64,000 nt of DNA from Pseudothauera rhizosphaerae (GTDB lineage: Bacteria > Pseudomonadota > Gammaproteobacteria > Burkholderiales > Rhodocyclaceae). The DNA lies in contig NZ_SSOD01000005.1 of assembly GCF_004801305.1 (NCBI RefSeq), positions 1-64,000 on the forward strand, written 5' to 3'. Shown piece after piece: positions 63,224 to 64,000 of the stretch; the stretch's first letter is position 1; each line of letters opens with the position of its first letter. The position numbers and the translations under genes were made by a program. A model generated the notes under the pieces. That model searched no databases, was not told where the DNA came from, and worked only from the letters and a program-made list of their open reading frames with translations.

Positions 63224-64000
63224 TCAGGCGAGCAGGCGGCGCAGGTGGTTGGGCAGCGCGAACTGGGCGCAATGGACCGCGCCATTGTAGTGCTGAAGCG
63301 GCGCCAACTGGCGCTCGGCGATGCGCGCATTCACCTCGGCGGCAGCCAGGGCGGCGGGGTCCAGCGCATCGGACGCGCAGGCCATGCCCCACAGGCTGCC
63401 GTACAGGGGGATGTAGAGAAAGTAGGGCTGCACGCGGGCGAAGGCCGCGCGCAGGTTGTCCACCAGTTGACGCACCCGTTCGGGGTGGAAGATGGGTGCG
63501 CCGATATGCAGGGTGATCGCACCCTGCTCGGTGAGCAGGGCCTTGCAGTCGGCTAAGAATTCGCGCGAATAGAGCGCTTCGGCGGGACCGACAGGGTCGG
63601 TCAGGTCGAGCACGATGAGGTCGAAACGCTCGCCGATGGCGGGCGCGACTTCCCGCACGTAGTGCAGTCCGTCTTCCACGCGCAGTTCCAGGCGCGGATC
63701 GTCGAGAGCACCCTTGTGCACCGCCTGCAGGTGTTGGCGGGCGATGTCGATGACCTTCGCGTCCAGCTCGACCAGCACCACGCGCTGCATGGTCGGATGC
63801 TTGAACAGTTCCTCGGCCGAGCCGCCATCGCCGCCGCCGATGATCAGCGCGGAGCGCGGATCGGGGTGGGCGATGGCGGGCACGTGGATGAGGTTCTCGT
63901 GGTAGAAGAACTCGTCGCGCTCGGAGGTCATGAAGCAGCCGTCGAGGCGGAACAGCTTGCCGAACTGGGGCGTGTCCCACACCTCGTAGCGCTGGAAGGC
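63224..64000 (-). CDS. speE: Spermidine synthase-like aminopropyltransferase, 5' end beyond window
   Basis: Runs off the right edge: the frame is open to 64000 and reads AFQRYEVWDTPQFGKLF, the usual N-terminal region of SpeE, so only the first few dozen residues are missing. The conserved GCFMTSERDEFFYHENLIHVPAIAHP, LIIGGGDGGSAEELFKHP (SAM-type loop), VELDAKVIDIARQHL, EDGLHYV and LDLTDPVGPAEALYS are present. It transfers aminopropyl from decarboxylated SAM to putrescine; the spermidine call rests on overall similarity. An internal GTG at 63982 is not the true start. Confidence 0.92.
   Translation of the reverse strand, partial: AFQRYEVWDTPQFGKLFRLDGCFMTSERDEFFYHENLIHVPAIAHPDPRSALIIGGGDGGSAEELFKHPTMQRVVLVELDAKVIDIARQHLQAVHKGALDDPRLELRVEDGLHYVREVAPAIGERFDLIVLDLTDPVGPAEALYSREFLADCKALLTEQGAITLHIGAPIFHPERVRQLVDNLRAAFARVQPYFLYIPLYGSLWGMACASDALDPAALAAAEVNARIAERQLAPLQHYNGAVHCAQFALPNHLRRLLA

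Overview
The window is high-GC, strongly coding DNA that looks like the chromosome of a betaproteobacterium, most likely Rhodocyclales (Thauera/Azoarcus type). This is inferred from gene content and order: glnK-amtB next to a TorF-type porin, ntrYX behind rsmB, an ATP-grasp gshA-gshB pair, metX-metW, and an IIA-HPr-EI phosphotransfer operon. No rRNA, tRNA or CRISPR array was seen.

Positions 1-6693 are a different kind of DNA: the proximal part of a chromosomal integron. A divergent integrase gene (6148-6693) stops after about 180 residues, 6 bases from the 3' end of metH, and lacks its C-terminal catalytic half. To its left lies an attI-like region and a run of at least seven cassettes, all on the minus strand. 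They are separated by attC sites with RYYYAAC...GTTRRRY ends. Cassette products are an HNH-like protein, a membrane-anchored unknown, a HEPN-like protein, a three-gene cassette (secreted transglutaminase-like protein, secreted RHS-tip/papain-like protein, EF-hand membrane protein), and small membrane or unknown proteins. The integrase cannot be active, so the array is probably frozen unless an integrase acts in trans.

Positions 6700-64000 are core chromosome. In order they hold: metH behind an S-adenosylhomocysteine riboswitch; a pair of BamE-like lipoproteins; an orphan LivG/LivF ATPase pair; a rhodanese; a Bcr/CflA exporter; comM; and ubiK. A nitrogen block follows (17.1-21.9 kb): two copies of glnK-amtB with no difference I could see, separated by a TorF-like outer-membrane protein, each unit behind NtrC-like sites and a sigma-54 promoter. 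Next come purU, thrH, an ABC-F ATPase, a DsbA-like isomerase, a LysR regulator divergent from a DUF2917 gene, an EamA exporter, an apbE-like lipoprotein, gshA-gshB, a thioesterase, trhP, trmA, a globin-coupled diguanylate cyclase, a GNAT, a TRAP transporter, a YbiT-type ABC-F, the phosphotransfer operon, metX-metW behind a SAM-II-like riboswitch, a SMUG1-type glycosylase, carbonic anhydrase, a ROK kinase, priA, hemE, trkH-trkA, ntrX-ntrY, a DUF4390 gene, rsmB and a 5'-truncated speE at the right edge.

Several regulatory themes recur. Methionine and SAM metabolism is under two different riboswitch classes. Nitrogen sensing is represented by PII/AmtB with sigma-54 control and by NtrYX, whose NtrX has lost its ATPase motifs. 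Four REP-like palindromes of about 75 bp are scattered between genes. A cluster of DnaA-box-like 9-mers lies between priA and hemE.
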